From the NCBI GenBank assembly GCA_947501625.1, contig CANMWN010000003.1, positions 310,001 through 374,000 on the forward strand: a stretch of DNA of 64,000 bases. The letters run 5' to 3'. Position 1 is the first letter of the stretch. Every line of letters starts with the position of its first letter. This document shows, piece after piece, positions 1 to 9,044 of this stretch. The DNA comes from an uncultured Flavobacteriaceae bacterium (lineage in GTDB: Bacteria; Bacteroidota; Bacteroidia; Flavobacteriales; Flavobacteriaceae). The position numbers and the translations under genes are program-made. Under the pieces are notes generated by a model. It saw only the letters and a list, made by a program, of their open reading frames with translations, was not told the DNA's origin and did no database searches.

Positions 1-143
1 GTTTTTGAATAACCTCTTGATCTGATAACAATTGAGTCACTGTTTTGATCTGTAATTTTTCCAGAAAAAGTTACATAATCTTTAGGTTCATTTTTACATG
101 ATACGATTGCTAATGCAGCAATAAAATAAATGATTTTCTTCAT
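1..143 (-). CDS. Putative lipoprotein, N-terminal fragment (runs off the left edge)
   Basis: Reading the minus strand from an ATG at 143 gives a short lipoprotein signal (MKKIIYFIAALAIVSC), with the likely lipidated Cys at residue 16, followed by KNEPKDYVTFSGKITDQNSD. Only 47 codons are inside the window. An outer-membrane or periplasmic lipoprotein is inferred from the lipobox. The 'FSGKITD' strand after the signal resembles the small N-terminal beta domain found before thioredoxin domains in many Bacteroidota TlpA-like lipoproteins, but the rest of the protein is not visible, so no function is assigned. It shares orientation with clpC and is separated from it by a terminator. Confidence 0.6.
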   Translation of the reverse strand, partial: MKKIIYFIAALAIVSCKNEPKDYVTFSGKITDQNSDSIVIRSRGYSK

Positions 144-247
144 AATTGGTTGATTTTATTTTCAATATGTCGTCAAATATAGAATATATTACACTTATAG
201 TATAATTTAAGTGGGTACTTTAACAAATATTTGAGAATGATAATTCA

Positions 248-281
248 ATAAAAAAAGCCGTTCAGTAAATTGAACGGCTTA
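248..281 (-). terminator. Rho-independent terminator of clpC
   Basis: A 10-bp perfect stem (255-264 with 271-280, loop of 6) is followed on the minus strand by a run of T. It lies six bases beyond the clpC stop codon. Confidence 0.85.
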
Positions 282-286
282 AATTT

Positions 287-2833
287 TTATGATTCAGATA
301 CTTTTTTCTTTTTTATTTTTATTGTTAATTCACTTTTCTTTTCATCTAGATCCATTGTTATAGTATCTCCTTCGGCAAGTTTTGAATTAACAATTTCTTG
401 CGCCAATGCATCTTCAATATATTTTTGAATCGCTCGCTTCAATGGTCTTGCTCCATATTGTTTATCAAAACCTTTGTTCGCTATATAATCTTTGGCCTTT
501 TCTGTTAATTTTAAGGTGTAGCCTAAACCAGAAATTCTTTTTAGAAGTTTGTCTAATTCAATATCAATGATTGAATGAATGTCTTCTCTTTCAAGAGCGT
601 TAAAGACAATTACATCATCAATTCTATTTAAAAATTCTGGAGCGAAAGATTTTTTAAGCGCATTTTCAATGACACTTTTTGCATGCGCATCTGCTTGGTC
701 TTTCTTGGCTGAAGTGCCAAACCCAACACCTGAACCAAAATCTTTTAATTGACGTGACCCAATATTTGAAGTCATAATAATTACAGTGTTCCTAAAATCA
801 ATTTTTCTTCCAAGACTATCGGTAATATGACCATCATCCAATACTTGTAAAAGCATATTGAATACATCAGGATGTGCCTTTTCGATTTCGTCTAAAAGAA
901 CAACAGAATATGGTTTTCTTCTAATTTTTTCAGTCAATTGACCTCCTTCTTCGTAACCTACATATCCTGGAGGAGCACCAATTAATCTAGAAATAGCAAA
1001 TTTCTCCATATATTCACTCATGTCTATTCGAACTAGCGCATCATCACTGTCAAATAACTCTCTTGCAAGAACTTTTGCTAACTGGGTTTTACCAACACCA
1101 GTTTGCCCTAAAAAGATAAATGAACCAATTGGCTTGTTAGGATCTTTAAGTCCAACACGGTTACGCTGAATGGCTTTAATGACTTTAATTACAGCCTCAT
1201 CTTGACCAATTACTTTACCTTTAATTAAATTAGGTAATTCACTTAAACGTGCACTTTCAGCTTCAGCAACTCTATTTACAGGAATTCCAGTCATCATAGA
1301 AACTACTTCTGCAACATTATCTTCAGTTACAATCTCTCTATTTAATTTTGAAGCTTCCTCCCATTGTTTTTGTGCGGCAGTTAATGCTTGCTCTAATCTT
1401 TTTTCATCATCTCTTAACTTAGCAGCTTCTTCATATTTTTGACTATTTACTGCATTGTTTTTTTGAACTTTTATAAGTTCCAATTGATTTTCAATTTCTA
1501 AAACTTCTTTAGGTACTACAATATTAGTAATATGAATTCTTGAACCTGCCTCATCTAAAGCATCAATCGCTTTGTCTGGTAAATATCTATCTGTCATATA
1601 ACGATTGGTTAACTTAACACAAGCTTCAATGGCTTCATCAGTATAATCTACATGATGATGTGCTTCATATTTATCTTTAATATTATGTAGAATTTGAATT
1701 GTTTCATCAATTGATGTTGGTTCAACAATCACTTTTTGAAAACGACGTTCTAATGCACCATCTTTTTCAATATTTTGCCTGAATTCATCTAGTGTCGTTG
1801 CACCAATACATTGAATTTCACCTCTAGCAAGAGCAGGTTTTAACATATTGGAAGCATCTAATGAACCAGTTGCCCCACCAGCACCAACTATGGTATGAAT
1901 TTCATCGATAAATAAAATGATATCATCATTTTTTTCCAATTCATTCATCAAGGCTTTCATTCTTTCTTCAAATTGCCCTCTGTATTTAGTACCAGCAACT
2001 AAACTTGCTAAGTCTAGAGAGACAATACGCTTATCAAAAAGGATTCTTGAAACTTTGCGCTGAATAATTCGAAGCGCCAATCCTTCTGCAATGGCAGATT
2101 TACCAACTCCAGGTTCTCCAATAAGCATTGGATTGTTCTTTTTTCTTCTACTCAAAATTTGAGAGACGCGTTCTATTTCTTTTTGACGCCCTACTACAGG
2201 GTCTAAGCTATTTTCTTCAGCAAGTCTTGTTAAATCACGCCCAAAATTATCTAGAACAGGTGTTTTTGACTTTCCTTTTGATTTTTCTTTTGGCTGGTTT
2301 TCAAACGGATTTGCTTTTCCTTCATCAAATTCATCATCTGAAGGTGTTTCGGCAGTTGGAGTAATATCTATTTGTTCTTTTTCCTCGCCTTCAGTATAAA
2401 GTTGTTTGAATAAGATCTTAACCTCCTCATAATCTACATTGAATTTTTGTAAAAGTTTTGAAGTTGGGTCATTTTCATTTCTCAATACGCATAATAATAA
2501 ATGCGCAGTATTTACAGAATCACTCTGATATAATTTTGCCTCCAAAAAAGTAGTTTTCAAAGCTTTCTCAGCTTGTTTTGTTAAATGCAGATTACGTTTT
2601 GTATTGGTGCTTTCTGTTGTTGGGTTTGAAGGACTTAATAATTCAATTTTTTTGCGCAAATGATCTAGATTGACATCTAATAAAGATAAAATCTCAATTG
2701 CTTTTCCTTCAGCTTTTCTCAATATTCCAAGTATTAGATGTTCAGTGCCAATAAAATCATGACCTAATCTTAATGCTTCTTCTTTACTATATGCAATTAC
2801 ATCTTTTACTTTTGGTGAAAAATTATCGTCCAT
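287..2833 (-). CDS. clpC: ATP-dependent Clp protease ATP-binding subunit ClpC
   Basis: A full-length (848 aa) Hsp100/Clp AAA+ unfoldase that feeds substrates to ClpP in the cytosol. Visible domains are the Clp-N repeat domain (about residues 1-145), an acidic/lysine-rich linker (150-195), the first AAA+ module with Walker A GEPGVGKS near 239-246 and Walker B ILFIDEIH, the UVR-containing middle domain typical of ClpC (around 430-490, KYEEAAKLRDDEKRLEQ), a second AAA+ module with GQTGVGKT near 575 and VVLLDEIEKAHPD, and the C-terminal ClpB-D2-small domain. The middle domain of about one coiled-coil wing separates it from ClpB. It is monocistronic, with a strong terminator, and divergent from gyrA. 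Confidence 0.95.
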   Translation of the reverse strand: MDDNFSPKVKDVIAYSKEEALRLGHDFIGTEHLILGILRKAEGKAIEILSLLDVNLDHLRKKIELLSPSNPTTESTNTKRNLHLTKQAEKALKTTFLEAKLYQSDSVNTAHLLLCVLRNENDPTSKLLQKFNVDYEEVKILFKQLYTEGEEKEQIDITPTAETPSDDEFDEGKANPFENQPKEKSKGKSKTPVLDNFGRDLTRLAEENSLDPVVGRQKEIERVSQILSRRKKNNPMLIGEPGVGKSAIAEGLALRIIQRKVSRILFDKRIVSLDLASLVAGTKYRGQFEERMKALMNELEKNDDIILFIDEIHTIVGAGGATGSLDASNMLKPALARGEIQCIGATTLDEFRQNIEKDGALERRFQKVIVEPTSIDETIQILHNIKDKYEAHHHVDYTDEAIEACVKLTNRYMTDRYLPDKAIDALDEAGSRIHITNIVVPKEVLEIENQLELIKVQKNNAVNSQKYEEAAKLRDDEKRLEQALTAAQKQWEEASKLNREIVTEDNVAEVVSMMTGIPVNRVAEAESARLSELPNLIKGKVIGQDEAVIKVIKAIQRNRVGLKDPNKPIGSFIFLGQTGVGKTQLAKVLARELFDSDDALVRIDMSEYMEKFAISRLIGAPPGYVGYEEGGQLTEKIRRKPYSVVLLDEIEKAHPDVFNMLLQVLDDGHITDSLGRKIDFRNTVIIMTSNIGSRQLKDFGSGVGFGTSAKKDQADAHAKSVIENALKKSFAPEFLNRIDDVIVFNALEREDIHSIIDIELDKLLKRISGLGYTLKLTEKAKDYIANKGFDKQYGARPLKRAIQKYIEDALAQEIVNSKLAEGDTITMDLDEKKSELTIKIKKKKVSES

Positions 2834-3103
2834 AAATACTTTCTTAAATAGGATTATCTTGTAAAATTAATAGATTTTTTTCTTATAAATCTACAAAAGT
2901 GATGCCTCTTTTAACTATTTATATAAGTTTTATTTATTTTGAATGCCTATTACCTTGGTTTTCAAAGGGTTTTTTCATGGTTTTTTTAACAAGAAATTGT
3001 TAATAACTATTATCAATTGAATTGTTTTTTTTACCGAAAAAAAGTGGTGAAAATTGTATCTTGCTGTTCTATTTATTTTAAGTAAAAATTAAACATTTTA
3101 TAT

Positions 3104-5623
3104 ATGACAGACGGAGAAAAACTGATACCGATAAATATTGAAGATGAAATGAAATCGGCTTACATTGATTATTCAATGTCAGTAATTGTTTCAAGGGCGC
3201 TTCCAGATGTGCGTGATGGATTAAAACCAGTGCATAGAAGAGTGCTTTTTGGTATGCACGAATTAGGAATAAAAGCTACGGGTGCGTATAAAAAATCTGC
3301 AAGAATTGTTGGAGAGGTTTTAGGTAAGTATCATCCTCATGGTGATACATCGGTTTATGATTCTATGGTTCGTATGGCTCAGAATTGGAGTGTACGTTAT
3401 ATGATGGTAGATGGACAAGGGAATTTTGGATCAGTTGATGGAGATAGTCCAGCGGCTATGCGTTATACAGAGGTGAGAATGCAAAAAATATCAGAAGAAA
3501 TGCTTTCTGATATTGAAAAAGAAACTGTGGATCAAAGATTAAACTTTGATGATACTTTATATGAACCAACAGTTTTACCAACTAGAATTCCTAACTTACT
3601 AGTGAATGGTGCATCTGGTATAGCAGTAGGTATGGCAACAAATATGGCGCCTCACAATTTGACAGAAGTGATTGATGGTACTGTTGCATATATTGATAAT
3701 AATGATGTTGAGATAGCTGAGTTAATGCAGCACGTAAAAGCACCTGATTTTCCAACAGGAGGAATAATTTATGGTTATGATGGTGTTAAAAGTGCTTTTG
3801 AAACTGGTCGTGGACGTATTGTAATGCGTGCAAAAACGTCTTTTGAAGAAGTAAAAGGAAGAGAATGTATTATTGTTTCTGAAATTCCTTACCAAGTTAA
3901 TAAGGCTGACATGATTAAAAAAACAGCCGAACTTGTAAATGATAAAAAACTAGATGGAATTGCTAATATTAGAGATGAGTCTGATAGAAAAGGAATGCGT
4001 ATAGTTTATGTTTTAAAACGTGATGCTATTCCTAATGTAGTTTTAAATAAATTATTTAAGTATACTGCTTTACAAACATCATTTAGTGTTAATAATATTG
4101 CATTGGTTAATGGTAGACCTCAGCAATTGAATTTAAAGCAATTAATTCATTACTTTGTTGAGCATCGCCATGATGTAATTTTACGTAGAACAAAGTATGA
4201 TCTTAAAAAAGCAGAAGCTAGAGCTCATATTTTGGAAGGTTTAATTATAGCATCTGATAATATAGATGAAGTAATTAAATTAATACGTGGTTCTTCTAAT
4301 GCCGATGAGGCTCGGGAAAAACTGATGAAGCGTTTTGAATTGACCGAAATTCAAGCGAAAGCAATTGTAGAAATGAGATTGCGCCAGTTGACTGGTCTTG
4401 AGCAAGATAAGTTAAGAGCAGAATATGAAGATGTGATGAAAACTATTGCTGATTTAAAAGATATTCTTGCTAATGAACCTAGACGTTACAATATTATTAA
4501 AGAAGAACTACTTGCTATTAAAGAGAAATATGGTGATGATAGAAGATCTTTAATTGAATATGCAGGAGGTGATTTGAGTATTGAAGATATGATCCCAGAT
4601 TCAAAAGTTGTTGTTACAATTTCAAATGCTGGATATTTAAAGCGTACTAACCTGGATGAATATAAGGTTCAAAATAGAGGTGGAAGAGGACAGAAAGGCG
4701 TGGCTACTAGAAATGAAGACTTTTTAGAGCACTTATTTGTTGGAACTAATCACCAATATATGCTGTTCTTCACTCAAAAGGGAAAAGTCTTTTGGATGCG
4801 TGTGTATGAAATTCCTGAAGGAGGAAAAACATCTAAAGGAAGAGCTATTCAAAACTTAATAAATATTGAACAAGATGATAAGGTAAAAGCTTTCCTTGTT
4901 ACAAAGGATTTAAAAGATGCTGATTATATTAATAGTCATTACGTAATTATGGCTACTAAAAACGGTCAAGTTAAGAAAACATCTTTGGAGCAATATTCTA
5001 GACCTAGGACAAATGGTATTAATGCAATTACTGTTAGAGATAATGATGAGTTGTTAGAAGCAAAATTAACTACAGGAGACAGTCAGGTAATGCTTGCATT
5101 GAAGTCTGGGAAATGTATTAGGTTTGAAGAGAGTAAAACTCGACCTATGGGTAGAAATGCTTCAGGTGTAAGAGGTATTACCCTTAAAGATTCTAAAGAT
5201 GAAGTAGTTGGAATGATTGCTGTAAATGATGATGAAAGCAATGTGTTGGTAGTTTCTGAAAATGGATATGGAAAACGCTCTAGCCTTGATGATTATAGAA
5301 TTACCAATCGTGGCGGTAAAGGCGTTAAAACTATCAATGTTACCGAAAAAACGGGAGAGTTAGTTGCTATAAAAAATGTAACAGATGATGATGATTTGAT
5401 GATTATTAACAAATCTGGAATTACTATTCGTATGGCTGTTTCAGATTTGAGAGTTATGGGTAGAGCAACACAAGGAGTGAAACTTATTAATATCAAAGGA
5501 AATGATTCAATTGCTGCAGTTGCTAAGGTAATGCATGAAGAAGAGGAAGAAAATGAAGTGTCAATTGAAAATGGCACGGAAATTGAAAATGGAGAATCGA
5601 ATGAAAATGAAAAACAAGAATAA
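3104..5623 (+). CDS. gyrA: DNA gyrase subunit A
   Basis: GyrA (839 aa) forms the A2B2 type II topoisomerase that introduces negative supercoils. The N-terminal breakage-reunion domain carries the catalytic Tyr at residue 121 in [10 protein letters not shown]. The quinolone-determining stretch reads [10 protein letters not shown], with Thr82 at the position of E. coli Ser83 and an acidic residue at the position of Asp87. The C-terminal beta-pinwheel includes the GyrA-box-like motif [10 protein letters not shown] and ends in a Glu/Asn-rich acidic tail (about 25 residues). A TPR-protein gene follows after 25 bp in the same direction, so they may be cotranscribed. Confidence 0.97.
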   Translation: MTDGEKLIPINIEDEMKSAYIDYSMSVIVSRALPDVRDGLKPVHRRVLFGMHELGIKATGAYKKSARIVGEVLGKYHPHGDTSVYDSMVRMAQNWSVRYMMVDGQGNFGSVDGDSPAAMRYTEVRMQKISEEMLSDIEKETVDQRLNFDDTLYEPTVLPTRIPNLLVNGASGIAVGMATNMAPHNLTEVIDGTVAYIDNNDVEIAELMQHVKAPDFPTGGIIYGYDGVKSAFETGRGRIVMRAKTSFEEVKGRECIIVSEIPYQVNKADMIKKTAELVNDKKLDGIANIRDESDRKGMRIVYVLKRDAIPNVVLNKLFKYTALQTSFSVNNIALVNGRPQQLNLKQLIHYFVEHRHDVILRRTKYDLKKAEARAHILEGLIIASDNIDEVIKLIRGSSNADEAREKLMKRFELTEIQAKAIVEMRLRQLTGLEQDKLRAEYEDVMKTIADLKDILANEPRRYNIIKEELLAIKEKYGDDRRSLIEYAGGDLSIEDMIPDSKVVVTISNAGYLKRTNLDEYKVQNRGGRGQKGVATRNEDFLEHLFVGTNHQYMLFFTQKGKVFWMRVYEIPEGGKTSKGRAIQNLINIEQDDKVKAFLVTKDLKDADYINSHYVIMATKNGQVKKTSLEQYSRPRTNGINAITVRDNDELLEAKLTTGDSQVMLALKSGKCIRFEESKTRPMGRNASGVRGITLKDSKDEVVGMIAVNDDESNVLVVSENGYGKRSSLDDYRITNRGGKGVKTINVTEKTGELVAIKNVTDDDDLMIINKSGITIRMAVSDLRVMGRATQGVKLINIKGNDSIAAVAKVMHEEEEENEVSIENGTEIENGESNENEKQE

Positions 5624-5648
5624 AAATTAAATAATTAAAACATTAATC

Positions 5649-6893
5649 ATGATTAAAAAACACTTACTAGTAATTACTGCTTTATTTTTAAGTATTACTG
5701 TTTTTTCGCAGAAAAATGAAGTTAAAGCTGCTGATAAAGCTTTTAAAAAAGGTGATTTTGCTGCAGTACTTTCTGCTTTGTCTGGAGCTGAGTCTTCAAT
5801 TGCTAATGCAGATTCAAAAACTAAAGTTAAATTTTATTATCTAAAAGGAATGGCATTATATGCCAATGGAACTACTCCTCAAAATGGCGGTAAAGCTGTT
5901 GAAGCTTTAAATATGCTTATGGATTTAGAAAAACAATCTAAATCGGTTAAATATTCTAAAGAAGCATCAAAAACAATTCAGAATATCGTTATTGATATAA
6001 ATAACACTGCTGCTGGTGATTATGATACTGCTATTAAATCAAACAACGTTGAAGGTTTTAAAAAAGCTTCTGAAGGGTTTTATAGAGTTTATCAATTAAG
6101 CCCAAAAGATACTAGTGCTTTATATTCTGCTGCAGTTGCTTCTTATTATGCTAAAGACTTTGAAAATTCATCAAAACATTTTAAAGGATTATTGGATGTT
6201 GGTTATACTGGAGTTTCAAAAACATTTAAGGCTGAGAACATGGATGGAACACCTCGATATTTTAATTCTAAAAAGGATATGGACGCAAGTGTGAGACTTG
6301 GAATTGTAAAGAATGGTAAAGAAGAAACAACTCCATCTAGACAGAAAGATATCTATAAATACTTAGCTTTAGGAAATGCATCTTTAGGTAATAATGAGGT
6401 TGCTTTGGAAATGATAAAAAAAGCACGAGAATTTGATGCTGAAGATTATAGTTTAATTCTTGATGAGGCGAATGTTCATTATAAATTAGGCGATAACCAA
6501 AAATACACTGAAAAAATAGAAGAAGCTATTGCGATTAAGCCAAACGATCCAGTATTGCATTTTAATGTAGGTACTTTGAATATGGATGTTGATACTGACA
6601 AGGCAAAGAAACACCTTTTAAAAGCAGTTGAATTAGATCCTAATTTTGCTAGTGCATATGGTAATCTAGGGAATTTAATACTTAAAGGTTTAGAAGCTGT
6701 AGAGAAAGAATTGGATGCTAATGCTATGAATTTTGCTAAATATGATAAAATCAAAGCAGAAAAATGGGTGCCAATTTTAAAAGAAAGTTTACCGTACTTA
6801 GAAAAATCTTATGAGCTTCAACCTACTGAGAGTTTAAAAACTCAATTGAATAGTTTGTATGAAAACTTAGATATGGAAAAAAGAGCTGAATAA
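5649..6893 (+). CDS. Secreted tetratricopeptide-repeat protein
   Basis: A 414-aa protein with a clear Sec signal peptide (MIKKHLLVITALFLSITVFSQ). It is followed by several helical TPR-like repeats: AEEYSLIL-type helices around 260-300, PNDPVLHFNVGTLNMD near 300 and PNFASAYGNLGNLILKG near 330. TPR arrays mediate protein-protein contacts, so a periplasmic scaffold role is inferred and no catalytic residues are seen. It lies 25 bp downstream of gyrA with no terminator between and is closed by a strong terminator, so it is probably the second gene of a gyrA transcript. Confidence 0.85.
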   Translation: MIKKHLLVITALFLSITVFSQKNEVKAADKAFKKGDFAAVLSALSGAESSIANADSKTKVKFYYLKGMALYANGTTPQNGGKAVEALNMLMDLEKQSKSVKYSKEASKTIQNIVIDINNTAAGDYDTAIKSNNVEGFKKASEGFYRVYQLSPKDTSALYSAAVASYYAKDFENSSKHFKGLLDVGYTGVSKTFKAENMDGTPRYFNSKKDMDASVRLGIVKNGKEETTPSRQKDIYKYLALGNASLGNNEVALEMIKKAREFDAEDYSLILDEANVHYKLGDNQKYTEKIEEAIAIKPNDPVLHFNVGTLNMDVDTDKAKKHLLKAVELDPNFASAYGNLGNLILKGLEAVEKELDANAMNFAKYDKIKAEKWVPILKESLPYLEKSYELQPTESLKTQLNSLYENLDMEKRAE

Positions 6894-6915
6894 TTAATAA
6901 ACTCTTTTAAAATAT

Positions 6916-6945
6916 AAAGCCTGCTAAATGCAGGCTTTTTTTTTA
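6916..6945 (+). terminator. Rho-independent terminator after the gyrA-TPR unit
   Basis: A 9-bp stem (6916-6924 with 6930-6938, loop of 5) is followed by about ten T on the plus strand. It lies between the stop of the TPR gene and the convergent NlpC/P60 gene. Confidence 0.88.
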
Positions 6946-7722
6946 TTAAATTATCTTTTTAATCACTCTTAATTTATGTGTGTGACGTTTAGTTTCAGTA
7001 TTATAAATACCACTATGATCTAATCTGTCAACTCTTACTTTACCATGTGCATGTATGATGTAATTGTTTTTCATTATAATACCAACATGATTAATATTAC
7101 CTTCTTTATCATCAAAAAATGCTAGATCTCCAGGTTCACTTTCTTCAATAAAACTAAGAACTTCTCCTTGAGTTGCTTGTTCAGAGGCATTTCTAAATAG
7201 TTGAATTCCACATAATTTATAGACCATTTGTGTAAATCCAGAACAATCGATCCCAAACGGGGTTTTACCTCCCCATAAATATGGAGTATTTAGATAAAGA
7301 AAAGAAGTATTAATGATGTCTTTTTTGTTAATATTTTCATTAGAGATATAATTACCATCATAATGAAATTTCTTATCAATAATTTCGCACGTATTTTTTT
7401 TGTAAAACGGTAATGATGCTCCAAGAGGAATAGTAATTAACTGCTGGTTGCTAGTATCGGTAACAAAATCAACTAATTCTGAAGTGTAATGTTGAATATT
7501 GCTGTTTAAACTTTGATAAATTTCTTTAGATATTTCAATAAATTGTTTGTTGTCAATCCAGCCTTCAAAATTATCAAATGCCAATCTAACCTTACTCCAA
7601 GCACTACGCATTTCTAATACTTTAAAATGCTCTCCAAATAGTATTTGTGAAAGCATTTCACTTCTATCATTTGGTTCTATACGAACAGAAATAGTACTTA
7701 AATTACAGATACCGTATTGCAT
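6946..7722 (-). CDS. C40-family NlpC/P60 peptidase with N-terminal SH3-like domain
   Basis: A 258-aa cell-wall hydrolase of the NlpC/P60 (gamma-D-glutamyl-diamino acid endopeptidase) family. The N-terminal half resembles bacterial SH3 domains (VLEMRSAWSKVRLAFDNFEGW). The C-terminal catalytic domain has the nucleophile Cys in FGIDCSGFTQMVY (about residue 160), a His in INHVGIIM, and a following IIHAHGKVR segment. No signal peptide is obvious, as in YkfC-like peptidoglycan-fragment recycling enzymes, so a cytosolic recycling role is possible. It sits 28 bp downstream of the thiolase and is probably cotranscribed with it. Confidence 0.88.
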   Translation of the reverse strand: MQYGICNLSTISVRIEPNDRSEMLSQILFGEHFKVLEMRSAWSKVRLAFDNFEGWIDNKQFIEISKEIYQSLNSNIQHYTSELVDFVTDTSNQQLITIPLGASLPFYKKNTCEIIDKKFHYDGNYISNENINKKDIINTSFLYLNTPYLWGGKTPFGIDCSGFTQMVYKLCGIQLFRNASEQATQGEVLSFIEESEPGDLAFFDDKEGNINHVGIIMKNNYIIHAHGKVRVDRLDHSGIYNTETKRHTHKLRVIKKII

Positions 7723-7750
7723 CGATTAAAAAATTCTTTAAAGAATTGAG

Positions 7751-8929
7751 TTATATTTTTTCGATTACAATTGCACTTGCACCACCGCCACCATTGCAAA
7801 TTGCAGCAGCGCCTAACTTTCCATTATTTTGATTAAGTACAGAAATAAGAGACATAATTATCCTTGCACCTGACATTCCTAATGGATGTCCTAATGATAC
7901 GGCACCACCATTAACATTAACTTTAGCAGCATCTAAATTTAAAATTTTAATATTCGCTAATCCAACAACACTAAAAGCTTCATTAAACTCAAAAAAATCA
8001 ACATCATCAATATTGATATTCGCTTTAGCTAACGCTTTAGGTAAAGCTTTTGCTGGAGCAGTAGTAAACCATTTTGGTTCTTGAGCCGCATCAGCATAGG
8101 AAACTATTTTAGCAATTGGAGTTAAATTTAATTCTTTTGCCTTTTCTGCTGTCATAAGAATCATAGCTGCAGCACCATCATTTAATGTTGATGCATTTGC
8201 CGCTGTTACGGTACCTTCTGCAGAGAATACAGGTCTTAATGATGGAATTTTTTCCATCTTTACATTTTTGTATTCTTCATCTTCATTAAACACTACAGGT
8301 TCACCTCTTCTTTGCGGAATTTCAACAGGAACTACTTCATCTTTGAAATTATTTTCACTCCAAGTTTTTGCTGAACGATTATATGACTCAATAGCAAAAG
8401 CATCTTGATCTTCTCTTGAAAAATCATATTCTGTAGCACATATATCTCCGCAAGTTCCCATGTGTTTTTGTTCGTAAACATCAGTTAATCCATCTAACAA
8501 TAAACCGTCAGTCATTTTGATGTTTCCTAATTTGACACTCTTTCTGCCATTTAAGTAATGTGGAATATTACTCATACTCTCCATTCCACCAGCAACAACT
8601 ATTTCAGCATCTCCACAATTTATTGCTTGTGCTGCTTGCATAACTGACTTCATTCCAGACGAACAAACTTTATTAACCGTAGTACAAGGTACAGTGTCTG
8701 GAATACCAGCAAATATTGCTGCTTGACGTGCAGGTGCTTGACCTAAACCAGCAGAAATTACATTACCCATTAATACTTCGTCAACTTTATTTGGTGCTAA
8801 ATTTATTTTTTCTAACGCTCCTTTGATGGCAATTGAGCCTAATTTAGTTGCTGAAAGCGATGATAAACTTCCCATAAAACTACCAATTGGAGTCCTGGCC
8901 ATTGAAACAATTACAATATCTTTATTCAT
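7751..8929 (-). CDS. Acetyl-CoA C-acetyltransferase (thiolase)
   Basis: A 392-aa type II thiolase that condenses two acetyl-CoA to acetoacetyl-CoA, or runs the reverse reaction in beta-oxidation. All catalytic features are present: the acyl-accepting Cys in NKVCSSGMKS (about residue 88), NEAF in the pantetheine loop, the His in GGAVSLGHPLGMSGAR, and the second Cys in AAICNGGGGASA near the C terminus. Length is normal for the family. It is the promoter-proximal gene of a two-gene unit with the NlpC/P60 gene, and divergent from the HD-phosphodiesterase gene. Whether it is biosynthetic or degradative cannot be decided from sequence. Confidence 0.93.
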   Translation of the reverse strand: MNKDIVIVSMARTPIGSFMGSLSSLSATKLGSIAIKGALEKINLAPNKVDEVLMGNVISAGLGQAPARQAAIFAGIPDTVPCTTVNKVCSSGMKSVMQAAQAINCGDAEIVVAGGMESMSNIPHYLNGRKSVKLGNIKMTDGLLLDGLTDVYEQKHMGTCGDICATEYDFSREDQDAFAIESYNRSAKTWSENNFKDEVVPVEIPQRRGEPVVFNEDEEYKNVKMEKIPSLRPVFSAEGTVTAANASTLNDGAAAMILMTAEKAKELNLTPIAKIVSYADAAQEPKWFTTAPAKALPKALAKANINIDDVDFFEFNEAFSVVGLANIKILNLDAAKVNVNGGAVSLGHPLGMSGARIIMSLISVLNQNNGKLGAAAICNGGGGASAIVIEKI

Positions 8930-9032
8930 TTGAATTATTTTTTATAATAAGATGTTGCGAATTTAATCATTTTAGTTCAATTCATTAACTATTTTTAGTC
9001 AGATAACTTAAATGATATATCATTATTATTTC

Positions 9033-9040
9033 TATTTTTG
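9033..9040 (+). promoter_or_regulatory. Candidate -7 element of the HD-phosphodiesterase gene
   Basis: TATTTTTG fits the Bacteroidota -7 consensus TAnnTTTG. It ends only 4 nt before the ATG, which would make the transcript nearly leaderless if used. A 14-bp AT-rich perfect palindrome (9011-9024) lies just upstream. Confidence 0.45.
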
Positions 9041-9044
9041 AATT

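Noticed and set aside
2834-3103. A 33-codon plus-strand frame from 2901
   Set aside because: Low-complexity hydrophobic peptide without signal, start context or conservation clue; it sits in the divergent clpC/gyrA promoter region.
9011-9024. AATGATATATCATT palindrome upstream of the HD-phosphodiesterase gene as a sixth Fnr-like site
   Set aside because: The half-sites are ATGA-N4-TCAT, two bases closer than the other five, and the distance to the -7 element is 22.5 nt, not 36.5.
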